A stretch of DNA of 45,260 bases from Streptomyces sp. MA5143a. GTDB taxonomy: Bacteria > Actinomycetota > Actinomycetes > Streptomycetales > Streptomycetaceae. Positions 7,240 through 15,039 of the stretch are shown in pieces. The DNA lies in assembly GCF_900290235.1 (NCBI RefSeq), contig NZ_OLMK01000092.1, forward strand, positions 1-45,260. Direction: 5' to 3'. Position numbers and translations under genes: made by a program. Each line of letters starts with the position of its first letter. Positions within the stretch are counted from its first letter, which is position 1. The notes beneath the pieces were generated by a model. The model did not search any database and had not been told where the DNA came from. It was given only the letters and a program-made list of their open reading frames with translations.

Positions 7240-9531
7240 TCAGGCCGCCGTCAGCGATTCCCGCAGGGCCTCGGGCAGTGCCTCCGTGTGGACGACGCCG
7301 AGTGTCTGGGTCGCCCGGGTCAGTGCCACGTACAGGTCGCTGGTGCCGAACCGCCCGGGTTCCACGACGAGGACCGAGTCGAACTCCAGTCCCTTGGCCT
7401 GCCGGGGGTCGAGGAGGACGACGGTCCGGGTGAGGTCCGGTTCCGCGCCGGCCGTGACGCCGTCGAGGCGGGCCGCGAGCGACCGGTGCAGCGCGCGCGG
7501 CGCGATCACCGCGAGCCGGCCTTCGGCGGGGGTGAGTTCGGCGGCGGCCTTGGCCACCTCGGCGGGCAGCTCCCGGGCGGCCGCGCGGCGCGCCCAGGGG
7601 CGTACGCCCGTGGACCGCACGGAGCTGGGCGGCTCGAAGCCCGGCTGCTCGGCGCGGACGACACCGGCCGCGACCTCCATGATCTCGGCGGGTGTGCGGT
7701 AGTTGACGCCGAGCCGGGTGTGCTTCCAGCGGTCCTCGACGTACGGGGCGAGGATGTCGGCCCAGGAGCCGACGCCCGCGGCCTCCGCCGTCTGGGCGGG
7801 GTCTCCGACGAGGGTCATCGAGCGGGTCGGGGAGCGGCGCATCAGCAGCCGCCAGGCCATCGGCGACAGCTCCTGCGCCTCGTCGACGATGATGTGCCCG
7901 AACGCCCAGGTCCGGTCGGCCGCCGCCCGTTCGGCCGCGCTGCGGTGGTCCTCCTCCTCGTGCCGCTCGGCGAACCGCTCGGCGTCGATGATGTCGTGGG
8001 CGGACAGCACCTCGGAGCTCTCGGGGTCGCTGTCCTCCTTGTCCTCGAACTCGTAGGTGCGGGACGCGTACGACACGTCGAGCACGCCCTGCGCGTACGC
8101 GATCTGGGTCTCCCGCTCGCGTTCGGCCCGGGCCCGCGCGAACCGGTCGTCCTCGCCCAGCAGTTCGGCGGCCTCGTCGAGGAGGGGCACGTCGGCGACG
8201 GTCCACGCGCGGGTGACCGGACGGCGGACGGCGTCGGCGTCCTCCTCGGGGAGGAAACGCTCGGGCTCGGCGAGGAAGTCGGCGATCAGACGGCGCGGGG
8301 TGATCCGGGGCCACAGCTGGTCGATGGCGGACCACACCTCGGGGTTCTCGGCGAGTTCGTCGCGGATCTGGGTGATGTCGCTGGCGTCGAGGAGGTTCGA
8401 GCCGTCGTAGGGGTCGGTGCCGATGCGCTCGGCGACCATGTCGGTGAGGGTGTTGAGGATGCAGCCCTCGAAGTGCTCGCGGGCCGCGTTGTGCGGGAGC
8501 TTCGCCTCGCGGGTGCGTTCGCGGGCGACGCGGACGAGGTCGTCGTCGAGCATGAGGACCTCCCGGTCGTGCTCGATCGCGATCACCGGGTCGGGCAGGG
8601 CCTGCCGGTCCCGTACGACGGCGGCGAGCACCTCGGCCATGTCGGCGCGGCCCTTGACCCGGGCCGCGTCCGGGGTGTCGGTCGCGGTGGCCCGTACGCC
8701 GGGGAACAGTTCGCCGACCGTCGACAGCAGGACGCCGGTCTCACCGAGGGAGGGCAGGACCTCGCCGATGTAACCGAGGAAGGCGGGGTTGGGGCCGACG
8801 ATGAGGACGGCGCGTTTGGCGAGGAGTTCCCGCTGCTCGTACAGCAGGTACGCGGCGCGGTGCAGCGCGACGGCGGTCTTGCCGGTGCCGGGGCCGCCCT
8901 CGACGACCAGGACGCCCTGGTGCGGTGCGCGGATGATGCGGTCCTGCTCGGCCTGGATGGTCTGCACGATGTCGCCCATGCGGCCGGTGCGGGCCGAGTT
9001 GAGCGCGGCGAGCAGGACGGCGTCGCCGGTGGGGTCCTCGTACCCGGTGCGGGTCTCGTCGCCGAGGTCGAGGATCTCGTCGTGCAGGGCGGTGACGCGG
9101 CGGCCCTCGGTGGTGATGTGCCGGCGGCGGCGCAGCCCCATCGGGGTGTGGCCGGTGGCGAGGTAGAAGGGGCGGGCGACGTCGGCCCGCCAGTCGATGA
9201 GGATCGGGGTGCGCTCGGTGTCGTCCTCCCGCAGGCCGATGCGGCCGATGTGGTGGAGGCCGCCGTCGGCGAGGTCGAGCCGTCCGAAGCACAGGGAGCC
9301 GTCGACGGCGTTCAGGGCGGCCAGCAGACCCGAGCGTTCGGCGACCAGGATGTCCCGCTCCAGCCGGGCCTGCATGGGCGTGTTGCCCTGCGCCAGCGCG
9401 TCGGTGACGGAGTTCTCGGTCTCACCGCGCAGCGCGTCGACCCGTCGGTACAGCGCGTCGATGAATTCCTGCTCCCGCCGCAATTCATCGTGCGAAAAGC
9501 CGGTGTTTGACAATTCCACTCCCGCCCGCAT
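7240..9531 (-). CDS. helD: HelD-type RNA polymerase-associated UvrD-like ATPase/helicase
   Basis: 763 residues from ATG 9531; GTG 9522 and TTG 9513 are alternatives, the latter preceded by GGGCGGGAG. A superfamily-1A ATPase that, in the HelD/HelR family, binds RNA polymerase and removes it from DNA or recycles it; some members confer rifamycin tolerance. Seen: N-terminal helical region (SHDELRREQEFIDALYRRV), Walker A GGPGTGKTAVALHRA at about 212-226, Walker B-type VDEAQELSP, a later SMTLVGDPAQTAEAAG motif, and C-terminal LLDPRQAKGLEFDSVLVV plus YVALTRATQ. Acidic insertions are present between the helicase lobes. It stands alone: a terminator at 9601-9634 separates it from the trxA operon upstream. 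I looked for the rifamycin-associated element known upstream of some helR genes and did not find it. Confidence 0.9.
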   Translation of the reverse strand: MRAGVELSNTGFSHDELRREQEFIDALYRRVDALRGETENSVTDALAQGNTPMQARLERDILVAERSGLLAALNAVDGSLCFGRLDLADGGLHHIGRIGLREDDTERTPILIDWRADVARPFYLATGHTPMGLRRRRHITTEGRRVTALHDEILDLGDETRTGYEDPTGDAVLLAALNSARTGRMGDIVQTIQAEQDRIIRAPHQGVLVVEGGPGTGKTAVALHRAAYLLYEQRELLAKRAVLIVGPNPAFLGYIGEVLPSLGETGVLLSTVGELFPGVRATATDTPDAARVKGRADMAEVLAAVVRDRQALPDPVIAIEHDREVLMLDDDLVRVARERTREAKLPHNAAREHFEGCILNTLTDMVAERIGTDPYDGSNLLDASDITQIRDELAENPEVWSAIDQLWPRITPRRLIADFLAEPERFLPEEDADAVRRPVTRAWTVADVPLLDEAAELLGEDDRFARARAERERETQIAYAQGVLDVSYASRTYEFEDKEDSDPESSEVLSAHDIIDAERFAERHEEEDHRSAAERAAADRTWAFGHIIVDEAQELSPMAWRLLMRRSPTRSMTLVGDPAQTAEAAGVGSWADILAPYVEDRWKHTRLGVNYRTPAEIMEVAAGVVRAEQPGFEPPSSVRSTGVRPWARRAAARELPAEVAKAAAELTPAEGRLAVIAPRALHRSLAARLDGVTAGAEPDLTRTVVLLDPRQAKGLEFDSVLVVEPGRFGTSDLYVALTRATQTLGVVHTEALPEALRESLTAA

Positions 9532-9555
9532 ATACTGTGTTCACTGAACTTCTTT

Positions 9556-9579
9556 GCGACTCTTCCTTCTTGAAGTCGC
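9556..9579. promoter_or_regulatory. Inverted repeat in the helD upstream region
   Basis: GCGACT (9556-9561) pairs with AGTCGC (9574-9579). It lies 25-50 bp upstream of the helD start in an unusually AT-rich gap (about 9510-9610). It could be an operator or leader hairpin. No convincing -35/-10 pair could be fixed. Confidence 0.35.
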
Positions 9580-9600
9580 GAACCATTAAATATACGCAGG

Positions 9601-9634
9601 AAAAGCCCCGGAGCACAATTGCTCGGGGGCTTTT
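9601..9634 (-). terminator. Rho-independent-type terminator of the merR-trxA operon
   Basis: The stem is AAAAGCCCC (9601-9609) with GGGGCTTTT (9626-9634), plus inner GAGC/GCTC around loop ACAATT. It lies 24 bp past the trxA stop codon and ends transcripts with a U-tract in either direction. It is the most classical terminator in the window. Confidence 0.88.
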
Positions 9635-9657
9635 CTCGTCCTGTCGTCTTCCCGGTG

Positions 9658-9990
9658 TCAGAGCACGTCGGCGAGTTCCTCCAGCAGCCGCCGCCTGGGC
9701 CGGGCCCCGACCATCGCCTTCACGGGCTCACCGCCCTTGAACACCATGAACGTCGGCATGGACAGCACCCGGTAGTGGTTGGTCGTCTCCGGGTTCATGT
9801 CGACGTCCAACTGCACCACCTTCAGCCGCTCCCCCTCCTCCGCCGCGAGGGCGCTCAGCACCGGCCCCATCTGCCGGCACGGCGGACACCAGTCGGCGGT
9901 GAACTCCACCAGCACCGGCAGTTCCGCCCCGATCACCTCCGCCGCGAAATCCGCGTCCGTCACCTCGCCCACACCGGCAGCCCTGATCAC
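9658..9990 (-). CDS. Thioredoxin with WCPPC active site
   Basis: 110 residues, standard thioredoxin size. A cytoplasmic dithiol-disulfide oxidoreductase fold: TDADFAAEVI, then VLVEFTADWCPPC with redox Cys35 and Cys38, then LDVDMNPETTNHYRVLSMPTF with the cis-Pro and a LLEELADVL end. The active site is WCPPC, where canonical thioredoxin is WCGPC, so the redox potential may differ. The GTG start overlaps the upstream MerR stop (GTGA), with GGGAGGGG upstream as ribosome site, so the two genes are translationally coupled. Longer in-frame starts run inside merR and are rejected. Coupling with a redox-type MerR regulator suggests induction by thiol or drug stress; that is inference. Confidence 0.92.
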   Translation of the reverse strand: MIRAAGVGEVTDADFAAEVIGAELPVLVEFTADWCPPCRQMGPVLSALAAEEGERLKVVQLDVDMNPETTNHYRVLSMPTFMVFKGGEPVKAMVGARPRRRLLEELADVL

Positions 9991-10415
9991 AACCCGGCCC
10001 CTCCCAGTTCGCACTCCGGCTCCGGACCTCCCGGAACCTCCGCCTCGGCCGCCAGCCGCTCCCGCGCCGACTCCGCCCGCGCCAACTGCTCGCCGACCTT
10101 GGCGCGTACCGCCGCCAGCTCGCCGATCAGCGCGTCCAGCTCGTCCAGCTTCCGCCGGTAGACCGCGAGCGACGCCGGGCACGAGTCACCCTCCGGGTGC
10201 CCGGCCCGCAGGCACTCCACGAACGGCCGCGTCTCCTCCAGGTCGAACCCGAAGTCCTGGAGCGTCCGGATCTGCCGCAGCAGCCGCAGGTCCGCCTCGT
10301 CGTACGACCGGTACCCGTTGCCGCTGCGCCGCGCGGGCAGCAGCCCCCGCGCCTCGTAGTACCGCAACGTCCGTGTCGTGGTCCCGGCCCGTGCCGCCAG
10401 CTCACCGATGCGCAT
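9987..10415 (-). CDS. MerR-family transcriptional regulator
   Basis: 142 residues. Seen: N-terminal winged HTH MRIGELAARAGTTTRTLRYYEARGLL, then NGYRSYDEADLRLLRQIRTLQDFGFDLEE, and a coiled-coil dimerisation helix (YRRKLDELDALIGELAAVRA). Cysteines at CLRAGHPEGDSCPAS, plus a single Cys near the C-terminus (PECELGG), could be metal or redox sensing, but the spacing does not match SoxR [2Fe-2S] exactly. It is co-transcribed and overlaps with the thioredoxin gene by 4 nt, so it likely controls that operon. The start ATG at 10415 is supported by homology of the first residues. Confidence 0.92.
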   Translation of the reverse strand: MRIGELAARAGTTTRTLRYYEARGLLPARRSGNGYRSYDEADLRLLRQIRTLQDFGFDLEETRPFVECLRAGHPEGDSCPASLAVYRRKLDELDALIGELAAVRAKVGEQLARAESARERLAAEAEVPGGPEPECELGGAGL

Positions 10416-10469
10416 GACCCGACGCTAATCCTTGACCCCGACGTCAAGGAAAGAGAAAAACGAAAAGAG

Positions 10470-10510
10470 CCGAGCGGCCAGGTCCATAGGGGGAGGACCT
10501 GGCCGCTCGG
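10470..10510 (-). terminator. Strong terminator after dctA (minus strand)
   Basis: A 16-bp perfect stem: CCGAGCGGCCAGGTCC at 10470-10485 and its complement at 10495-10510. Read on the minus strand it is followed by CTCTTTTCGTTTTT. It would end the dctA transcript about 200 nt past the stop codon, giving a long structured 3' UTR. Confidence 0.88.
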
Positions 10511-10539
10511 TGTATCGGGGTGCGTATGCGGTTGTGGTG

Positions 10540-10582
10540 CCCGTACGGCCGGGTCTACGGGGGGAGGGCCCGGCCGTACGGG
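10540..10582. repeat. 14-bp inverted repeat in the dctA 3' region
   Basis: CCCGTACGGCCGGG (10540-10553) pairs perfectly with 10569-10582 around a 15-nt loop. It is the second of three stacked hairpins in this gap. Confidence 0.8.
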
Positions 10583-10591
10583 GTTTCGGGG

Positions 10592-10605
10592 GGGGCCGCG
10601 GCCCC
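10592..10605. repeat. 14-bp perfect palindrome beside repeat copy 2
   Basis: GGGGCCGCGGCCCC directly follows (minus direction) repeat copy 2, two bases away. Copy 1 has an analogous GGGGC-tgc-GCCCC stem at the same side. Confidence 0.8.
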
Positions 10606-10607
10606 GT

Positions 10608-10629
10608 CAGGGGCGCGGGGAACTGCGCG
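10608..10629 (-). repeat. Dispersed 22-bp repeat, copy 2
   Basis: Identical to copy 1, on the minus strand, 79 bp past the dctA stop codon and in the dctA direction. The flank GTGGCCGGT upstream of the unit is shared with copy 3. Confidence 0.93.
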
Positions 10630-10708
10630 ACCGGCCACACTCGACCGGCAGTCGGCTGCCGGCCTCACAGCCCAGCGGCTCCTACCTCCGGCGCCCCAAG
10701 CGGAGTGC

Positions 10709-12091
10709 TCAGGCCTTGGCGAGCTCCTTCTCACCGTCGGCCCCGGACTCGGCCTCGGCCGGCGCGGCCACCCCGTGGTCGTCCAGCAGCGTCGCCTCGT
10801 CGAACGGCGCGTTCCCGGCGAGCACCTCGTTGACCCGGGCCTTGTCGATCTCCTTGGTCCACGTACCGATCAGGACCGTGGCGACCGCGTTGCCCGCGAA
10901 GTTCGTGAGGGCGCGGGCCTCGCTCATGAAGCGGTCGATGCCGACGATGAGGCCGACGCCGTCCACGAGGGCGGGCTTGTGGGACTGCAGACCACCCGCG
11001 AGGGTCGCGAGACCCGCACCGGTGACACCGGCCGCGCCCTTGGAGGCGACCAGCAGGAAGAGCAGCAGCGCGACCTGCTCGCCGATGGCCATCGGCGTCC
11101 CCATGGCGTCGGCGATGAACAGGGACGCCATGGTCATGTAGATCATGGTGCCGTCGAGGTTGAAGGAGTAGCCGGTCGGGACGGTGATACCGACGACGGG
11201 CTTGCTGACACCCAGGTGCTCCATCTTCGCGATGAGGCGCGGCAGCGCGGACTCGGAGGAGGAGGTGGACAGGATCAGCAGGAACTCACGGCCCAGGTAC
11301 TTGAAGAGCGTGAAGATGTTCAGCCCCGCGACGATCTTCAGCAGCGCGCCGAGCACGATGAAGACGAAGAGGAAGCAGGTGATGTAGAAGCCGACCATCA
11401 GCACGGCCAGGCTCTTGAGGGCGTCCAGGCCGGCGGAGCCGGTCACGGCCGCGATGGCACCGAACGCGCCGATCGGGGCGGCCCACATCACCATCGCGAG
11501 GATGCGGAAGACGAGGCGCTGGATGTGCTCGATGCCGCGCAGGATCGGCTGTCCGGCGTTGCCCATGGCCTGGAGCGCGAAGCCCGCGAGGAGCGCGACC
11601 AGCAGAGTCTGGAGGACCTCGCCGCCGGTGAACGCGGAGACGATGGTCGTCGGGATGATGCCGAGCAGGAACTCGGTGGTGTCCTTGGCCTCCGGCGAGA
11701 CCTGCGCCTGACCGGTCTCCTTGATGGCGTCGGTGACCGCGAGGCCCGTGCCGGGCTCGACGATGTTGCCGACGACCAGACCGATGCCGAGGGCGACCAG
11801 CGACATGATCAGGAAGTAGACCAGTGCGATGCCGCCGACCGCGCCGACCTTGGCGGCCTTCCGTACGGAACCGATACCGAGCACGATCGTGCAGAAGATG
11901 ATCGGCGAGATCATCATCTTGATCAGGTTCACGAAGCCGGTGCCGATGGGCTTCAGCTCGACCGCGAAGTCGGGGGCGATCAGGCCCACGGCGATACCGA
12001 GCGCCACGGCCACGATCACGGCGATGTACAGGTAGTGGGTGCGGTCCCGCTTGGCGGGTGCGGTAGGTGCCGTATGGGTGGTGCTGGCCAC
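10709..12091 (-). CDS. dctA: DctA-type C4-dicarboxylate / proton (sodium) symporter
   Basis: 460 residues from GTG 12091, which has GGAGGG 8 nt upstream. A DAACS-family membrane carrier, probably for succinate, fumarate or malate. Seen: about eight membrane segments (YLYIAVIVAVALGIAVGLIAP first), the serine-rich hairpin ILSTSSSESALPRL, and the substrate/cation motif VPTGYSFNLDGTMIYM. The C-terminus is charged. A longer in-frame extension to 12361 exists but translates the palindrome array and is rejected. It diverges from a CitA/CitB-type two-component system, the classical arrangement for dicarboxylate-responsive control. DAACS members also carry glutamate; the two-component neighbour favours dicarboxylate. 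Confidence 0.9.
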   Translation of the reverse strand: MASTTHTAPTAPAKRDRTHYLYIAVIVAVALGIAVGLIAPDFAVELKPIGTGFVNLIKMMISPIIFCTIVLGIGSVRKAAKVGAVGGIALVYFLIMSLVALGIGLVVGNIVEPGTGLAVTDAIKETGQAQVSPEAKDTTEFLLGIIPTTIVSAFTGGEVLQTLLVALLAGFALQAMGNAGQPILRGIEHIQRLVFRILAMVMWAAPIGAFGAIAAVTGSAGLDALKSLAVLMVGFYITCFLFVFIVLGALLKIVAGLNIFTLFKYLGREFLLILSTSSSESALPRLIAKMEHLGVSKPVVGITVPTGYSFNLDGTMIYMTMASLFIADAMGTPMAIGEQVALLLFLLVASKGAAGVTGAGLATLAGGLQSHKPALVDGVGLIVGIDRFMSEARALTNFAGNAVATVLIGTWTKEIDKARVNEVLAGNAPFDEATLLDDHGVAAPAEAESGADGEKELAKA

Positions 12092-12159
12092 GGCTGCCCT
12101 CCTCGTCGACGACGTCGTCGGCTGATCGTCCGGCGTGCGGCTCACGTCCGGGGGATTGC

Positions 12160-12348
12160 GGGAGACGGTCTCCCAGGGGTGGGAGTGGGGCTCCCTGGCG
12201 GGGAACTCGGCGAGCTCCCCGGCGGTTGGGGAACCGGGTGGATTCCCTGACTGCGGGAGCCGGGGCTCCCGATGGGAGTGGCTCCCGGGTGTGGGAACCG
12301 GTCTCCCGGCGGCTCGGGTGTGGGGTCCCGGACGGGAGTCGTACTCCC
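12160..12348. promoter_or_regulatory. Array of about nine GGGA...TCCC palindromes between dctA and the sensor kinase
   Basis: Units: 12160-12174 (GGGAGAC-g-GTCTCCC), 12181-12195, 12200-12220 (21 bp, one mismatch), 12229-12247, 12255-12270 (GGGAGC/GCTCCC), 12274-12286, 12293-12307 (imperfect), 12316-12329 (weak, arms of 3) and 12334-12348 (GGGAGT/ACTCCC). Centres are 18-28 bp apart, mean about 22 bp. The array fills half of the 371-bp gap between divergent dctA and the kinase. It could be a multi-site operator or a set of hairpins in the dctA leader. No known regulator box is recognised. Confidence 0.8.
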
Positions 12349-12462
12349 TCTCGTCGTTCATGTGCTGGACATGTTCGATGGGGTGACTATCTCCCGCCCT
12401 GTGAGGGCGGTCACCCTTCCGTTCATTTAGTTCACGCCAACACGTCGATGCAGACTGTTGCC

Positions 12463-14244
12463 ATGCGCGTCGCGTCCCTCCTCAGACCCCGCAGCCTGGC
12501 CGGTCAGCTCTTCGCCGTGCAGGCGGTGCTGATCGCGGTCGTCGTCGCGGGATGCGCGCTGTTCACGTACGTCAGCGACCGGAGTCAGGCGGAGGACGCG
12601 GCGGGCCGCCAGGCCCTGGCCGTCGCCGCCGCGGTCGCCGACGCGCCGTCGGTGCGGGCCGCCATCCACACCGACGATCCGACCGCCCGGCTCCAGCCGT
12701 ACGCCACCGAGGTGCAGCGGCACGCGGGCGTCGACTTCGTGACGATCATGACGCCGGACGGCATCCGCTGGACGCACCCCGTCCCCGAGCGGATCGGCCA
12801 GCGCTTCGTCGGCCACATCGAGAAGGCGCAGCGGGGCGGCACCTTCACCGAGACCTACACCGGCACCCTCGGCCCGTCCGTGCGCGCGGTCACCCCGATA
12901 AAGGAGGACGGCCGGGTCGTCGGCCTGGTCAGCGCCGGTATCAAGGTGCAGGCGATCAGCGACCGGGTCCAGGGCCAGGTGACGGCCCTGTTCGGGGTGG
13001 CGGCCGGTGCGCTCGCCCTCGGTGGTGTCGGCACGTACATCGTCAACGCCCGGCTGCGCCGTCACACGCACAACATGAACGCCGCCGAGCTGAGCAACAT
13101 GCACGACTACCACCAGGCCGCCCTGCACGCCGTGCGGGAGGGGCTGCTCATGCTGGACGGCCAGTACCGGGTGGCGCTCATCAACGACGGCGCGCGGGAA
13201 CTGCTGGGCGTGACCGAGGACGTGATCGGCCGCTCGGTGGCGGACCTGGGGCTGCCGGCGCCGCTGACGGGTGCCCTGTTGTCGTCCGAGCCGCGGGTGG
13301 ACGAGGTGCTGCTGACCGCCGAACGGGTCCTGGTCGTCAACACCTCCCCCGTGTCGGGCGGCCAGCGCCGGGGCACGGTGGTCACCCTGCGGGACGTGAC
13401 CGAACTGCAGTCCGTGATGGGCGAGCTGAACTCCGAACGCGGCTTCACCCAGGCCCTCCGCTCCCAGGCCCACGAGGCGGCCAACCGCCTCCACACGGTC
13501 GTCTCCCTCATCGAACTGGGCCGCTCCGACGAGGCGATCGACTTCGCGACCGCCGAGCTGGAGCTGGCGCAGGCCCTGACCGACCAGGTGGTGGCCGCTG
13601 TGACGGAGCCGGTCCTGGCGGCGCTGTTGCTGGGTAAGACGGCACAGGCGAACGAGCGGGGCGTGGAACTGGTGGTGTCGCAGGACAGCCGCATGGACGA
13701 CGGTCTGCTCCCGGAGTCCCTGCCGGCGCGGGACCTGGTGACGGTGCTGGGCAATCTCATCGACAACGCGGTGGACGCGGCGCAGGGGACGACGGGGGCA
13801 CGGGTGACGGTGACGGCGTACACGGACGAGGCGGAGGGGCCGGCCGACGGACCGGACGACCCGGCGAGGGGCCCGGTGCTGGTGCTGCGGGTCAGTGACA
13901 CGGGCGCGGGCGTGGACCCGGCGTACCGGGACTCCGTCTTCGAGCGCGGCTTCACCACGAAGCCGTCCGGTCCCGGCGGGCGGGGCCTCGGGCTGGCCCT
14001 CGTCCGCCAGACGGCCCGCCGCCACGGGGGCACCCTCACCGTGGCGGAGGCGCCCGGCGGCGGGGCGGAGTTCGAGGTACGGCTGCCACTGGGCACGACC
14101 GAGGCCGCCGGGGCCGGCGAGGGCGACCCCGGCGAGGGCGCCCGGACCCCCCAGGACCGGACCCCCCGGAGCGCGCGGAGCCACCAGAACCGGGGTCCTC
14201 GGGCCGCTGTGGCCGATACCGTGCCGGGAGGCGACGACGTATGA
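12463..14244 (+). CDS. CitA/DcuS-type sensor histidine kinase
   Basis: 593 residues from ATG 12463; ATG 12448 is an alternative, and neither has a clear ribosome site. Seen: membrane segment at about 14-38 (LAGQLFAVQAVLIAVVVAGC), periplasmic-type PAS sensor (VDFVTIMTPDGIRWTHP, then AVTPIKEDGRVVGLVSAGI), second membrane segment (GVAAGALALGGVGTYIV), a cytoplasmic PAS (GLLMLDGQYRVALINDGA), a DHp-like helix with LRSQAHEAANRLHTV, N box LGNLIDNAVDA, and G boxes VSDTGAGVD and GRGLGLALV. The family senses C4-dicarboxylates or citrate. It overlaps the response regulator by ATGA. The C-terminal 50 residues are Pro/Arg/Gly-rich and probably disordered. Confidence 0.92.
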   Translation: MRVASLLRPRSLAGQLFAVQAVLIAVVVAGCALFTYVSDRSQAEDAAGRQALAVAAAVADAPSVRAAIHTDDPTARLQPYATEVQRHAGVDFVTIMTPDGIRWTHPVPERIGQRFVGHIEKAQRGGTFTETYTGTLGPSVRAVTPIKEDGRVVGLVSAGIKVQAISDRVQGQVTALFGVAAGALALGGVGTYIVNARLRRHTHNMNAAELSNMHDYHQAALHAVREGLLMLDGQYRVALINDGARELLGVTEDVIGRSVADLGLPAPLTGALLSSEPRVDEVLLTAERVLVVNTSPVSGGQRRGTVVTLRDVTELQSVMGELNSERGFTQALRSQAHEAANRLHTVVSLIELGRSDEAIDFATAELELAQALTDQVVAAVTEPVLAALLLGKTAQANERGVELVVSQDSRMDDGLLPESLPARDLVTVLGNLIDNAVDAAQGTTGARVTVTAYTDEAEGPADGPDDPARGPVLVLRVSDTGAGVDPAYRDSVFERGFTTKPSGPGGRGLGLALVRQTARRHGGTLTVAEAPGGGAEFEVRLPLGTTEAAGAGEGDPGEGARTPQDRTPRSARSHQNRGPRAAVADTVPGGDDV

Positions 14245-14927
14245 GCGGTGCGGATCCCATCAGAGTCCTCGTCGTGGAGGACGACCCGGTCGCCGCCGAC
14301 GCCCACGTGATGTACGTCGGCCGTGTCCCCGGCTTCACGGCGGTCGGCAAGGCCCACACGGGCGCGGAGGCACGCCGTGCGCTGGAGCGCATGCCGGTGG
14401 ACCTGCTGCTCCTGGACCTGCATCTGCCGGACGTGCACGGACTGCAACTGGCGCGCTCGCTGCGCGCCGCCGGGCATCACGCCGACGTGATAGCGGTGAC
14501 GTCGGCACGGGATCTGACGGTCGTCCGGGAGGGCGTCTCCCTGGGCGTCGTCCAGTACGTCCTGAAGCCCTTCACCTTCGCGACGCTCCGCGACCGGCTG
14601 ATCCGCTACGCCGAGTTCCACGCGGCGGCGGGCGAGGCCAGTGGCCAGGACGAGGTGGACCGCGCGCTGGCGACCCTGCGGGCGCCGGGGCCGGCGGCCC
14701 TGCCGAAGGGGCTGAGCGCGCCGACCCTGGAACGGGTCACCGTCGCCCTCCGGGACACCGCGGAGGGCCTGACGGCCGCCGGCATCGCCGAGGCCGTGGG
14801 CATCTCCCGGATCACGGCCCGCCGCTATCTCGAACACCTGGTGGACGCGGGCCGGGCGGGACGCGAACCGCAGTACGGGCAGGTGGGACGCCCGGAGCTG
14901 GTGTACCGCTGGGTGCGCAGGGAGTAG
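14241..14927 (+). CDS. CitB/DcuR-type response regulator
   Basis: 228 residues. Receiver domain with acidic pair Asp14/Asp15, phosphoacceptor Asp59 in LLLLDLHLPD and the VLKPF lysine. The C-terminal HTH (GLTAAGIAEAVGISRITARRYLEHL) is typical of the CitB/DcuR group. Its ATG overlaps the kinase stop (ATGA), so the pair is co-translated. The likely target is divergent dctA, and the palindrome array between them is a candidate binding region; that link is inference. Confidence 0.93.
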   Translation: MSGADPIRVLVVEDDPVAADAHVMYVGRVPGFTAVGKAHTGAEARRALERMPVDLLLLDLHLPDVHGLQLARSLRAAGHHADVIAVTSARDLTVVREGVSLGVVQYVLKPFTFATLRDRLIRYAEFHAAAGEASGQDEVDRALATLRAPGPAALPKGLSAPTLERVTVALRDTAEGLTAAGIAEAVGISRITARRYLEHLVDAGRAGREPQYGQVGRPELVYRWVRRE

Positions 14928-14957
14928 CCCGCCCAAGTCCGGTCCGCTGCACACTCA

Positions 14958-14987
14958 TTGACCTGACTAGACCATTCCTCGTACCGT
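14958..14987 (+). promoter_or_regulatory. Putative promoter with a DasR-like operator for the sugar ABC operon
   Basis: TTGACC (14958-14963), 18-bp spacer, TACCGT (14982-14987). Within the spacer, 14961-14976 reads ACCTGACTAGACCATT, about 12 of 16 positions of the DasR (dre) consensus as I remember it. The right half CTAGACCA is exact. The promoter call is fair; the DasR call is weak. Confidence 0.45.
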
Positions 14988-15039
14988 CACCGGGCACCCA
15001 CCCAGGCCACCGTGCAGTAGCCAGCAGGAGGTCGTGCCC

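Noticed and set aside
7117..9510. 797-codon plus-strand frame opposite the HelD-type gene
   Set aside because: Gly/Val/Asp/Glu-rich shadow with no domain; the minus strand has intact helicase motifs.
9531..9660. Rifamycin-associated element upstream of the HelD-type gene
   Set aside because: No GGGGCTTGC...GCAAGGCCCC-like dyad is present; the only inverted repeats are the trxA terminator and a small GCGACT dyad.
10520..12250. 576-codon plus-strand frame opposite dctA
   Set aside because: Glu/Asp/His/Arg-rich translation of the reverse strand of a membrane protein gene; no start signal.
12160..12348. CebR operators
   Set aside because: GGGAG/CTCCC arms resemble the CebR box (TGGGAGCGCTCCCA), but the arms are 1-11 bp further apart than in that site and vary between units.
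12092..12361. N-terminal extension of dctA to ATG 12361
   Set aside because: It would translate the palindrome array into low-complexity Pro/Gly/Ser sequence, while GTG 12091 has a good ribosome site and begins a normal-length DctA.
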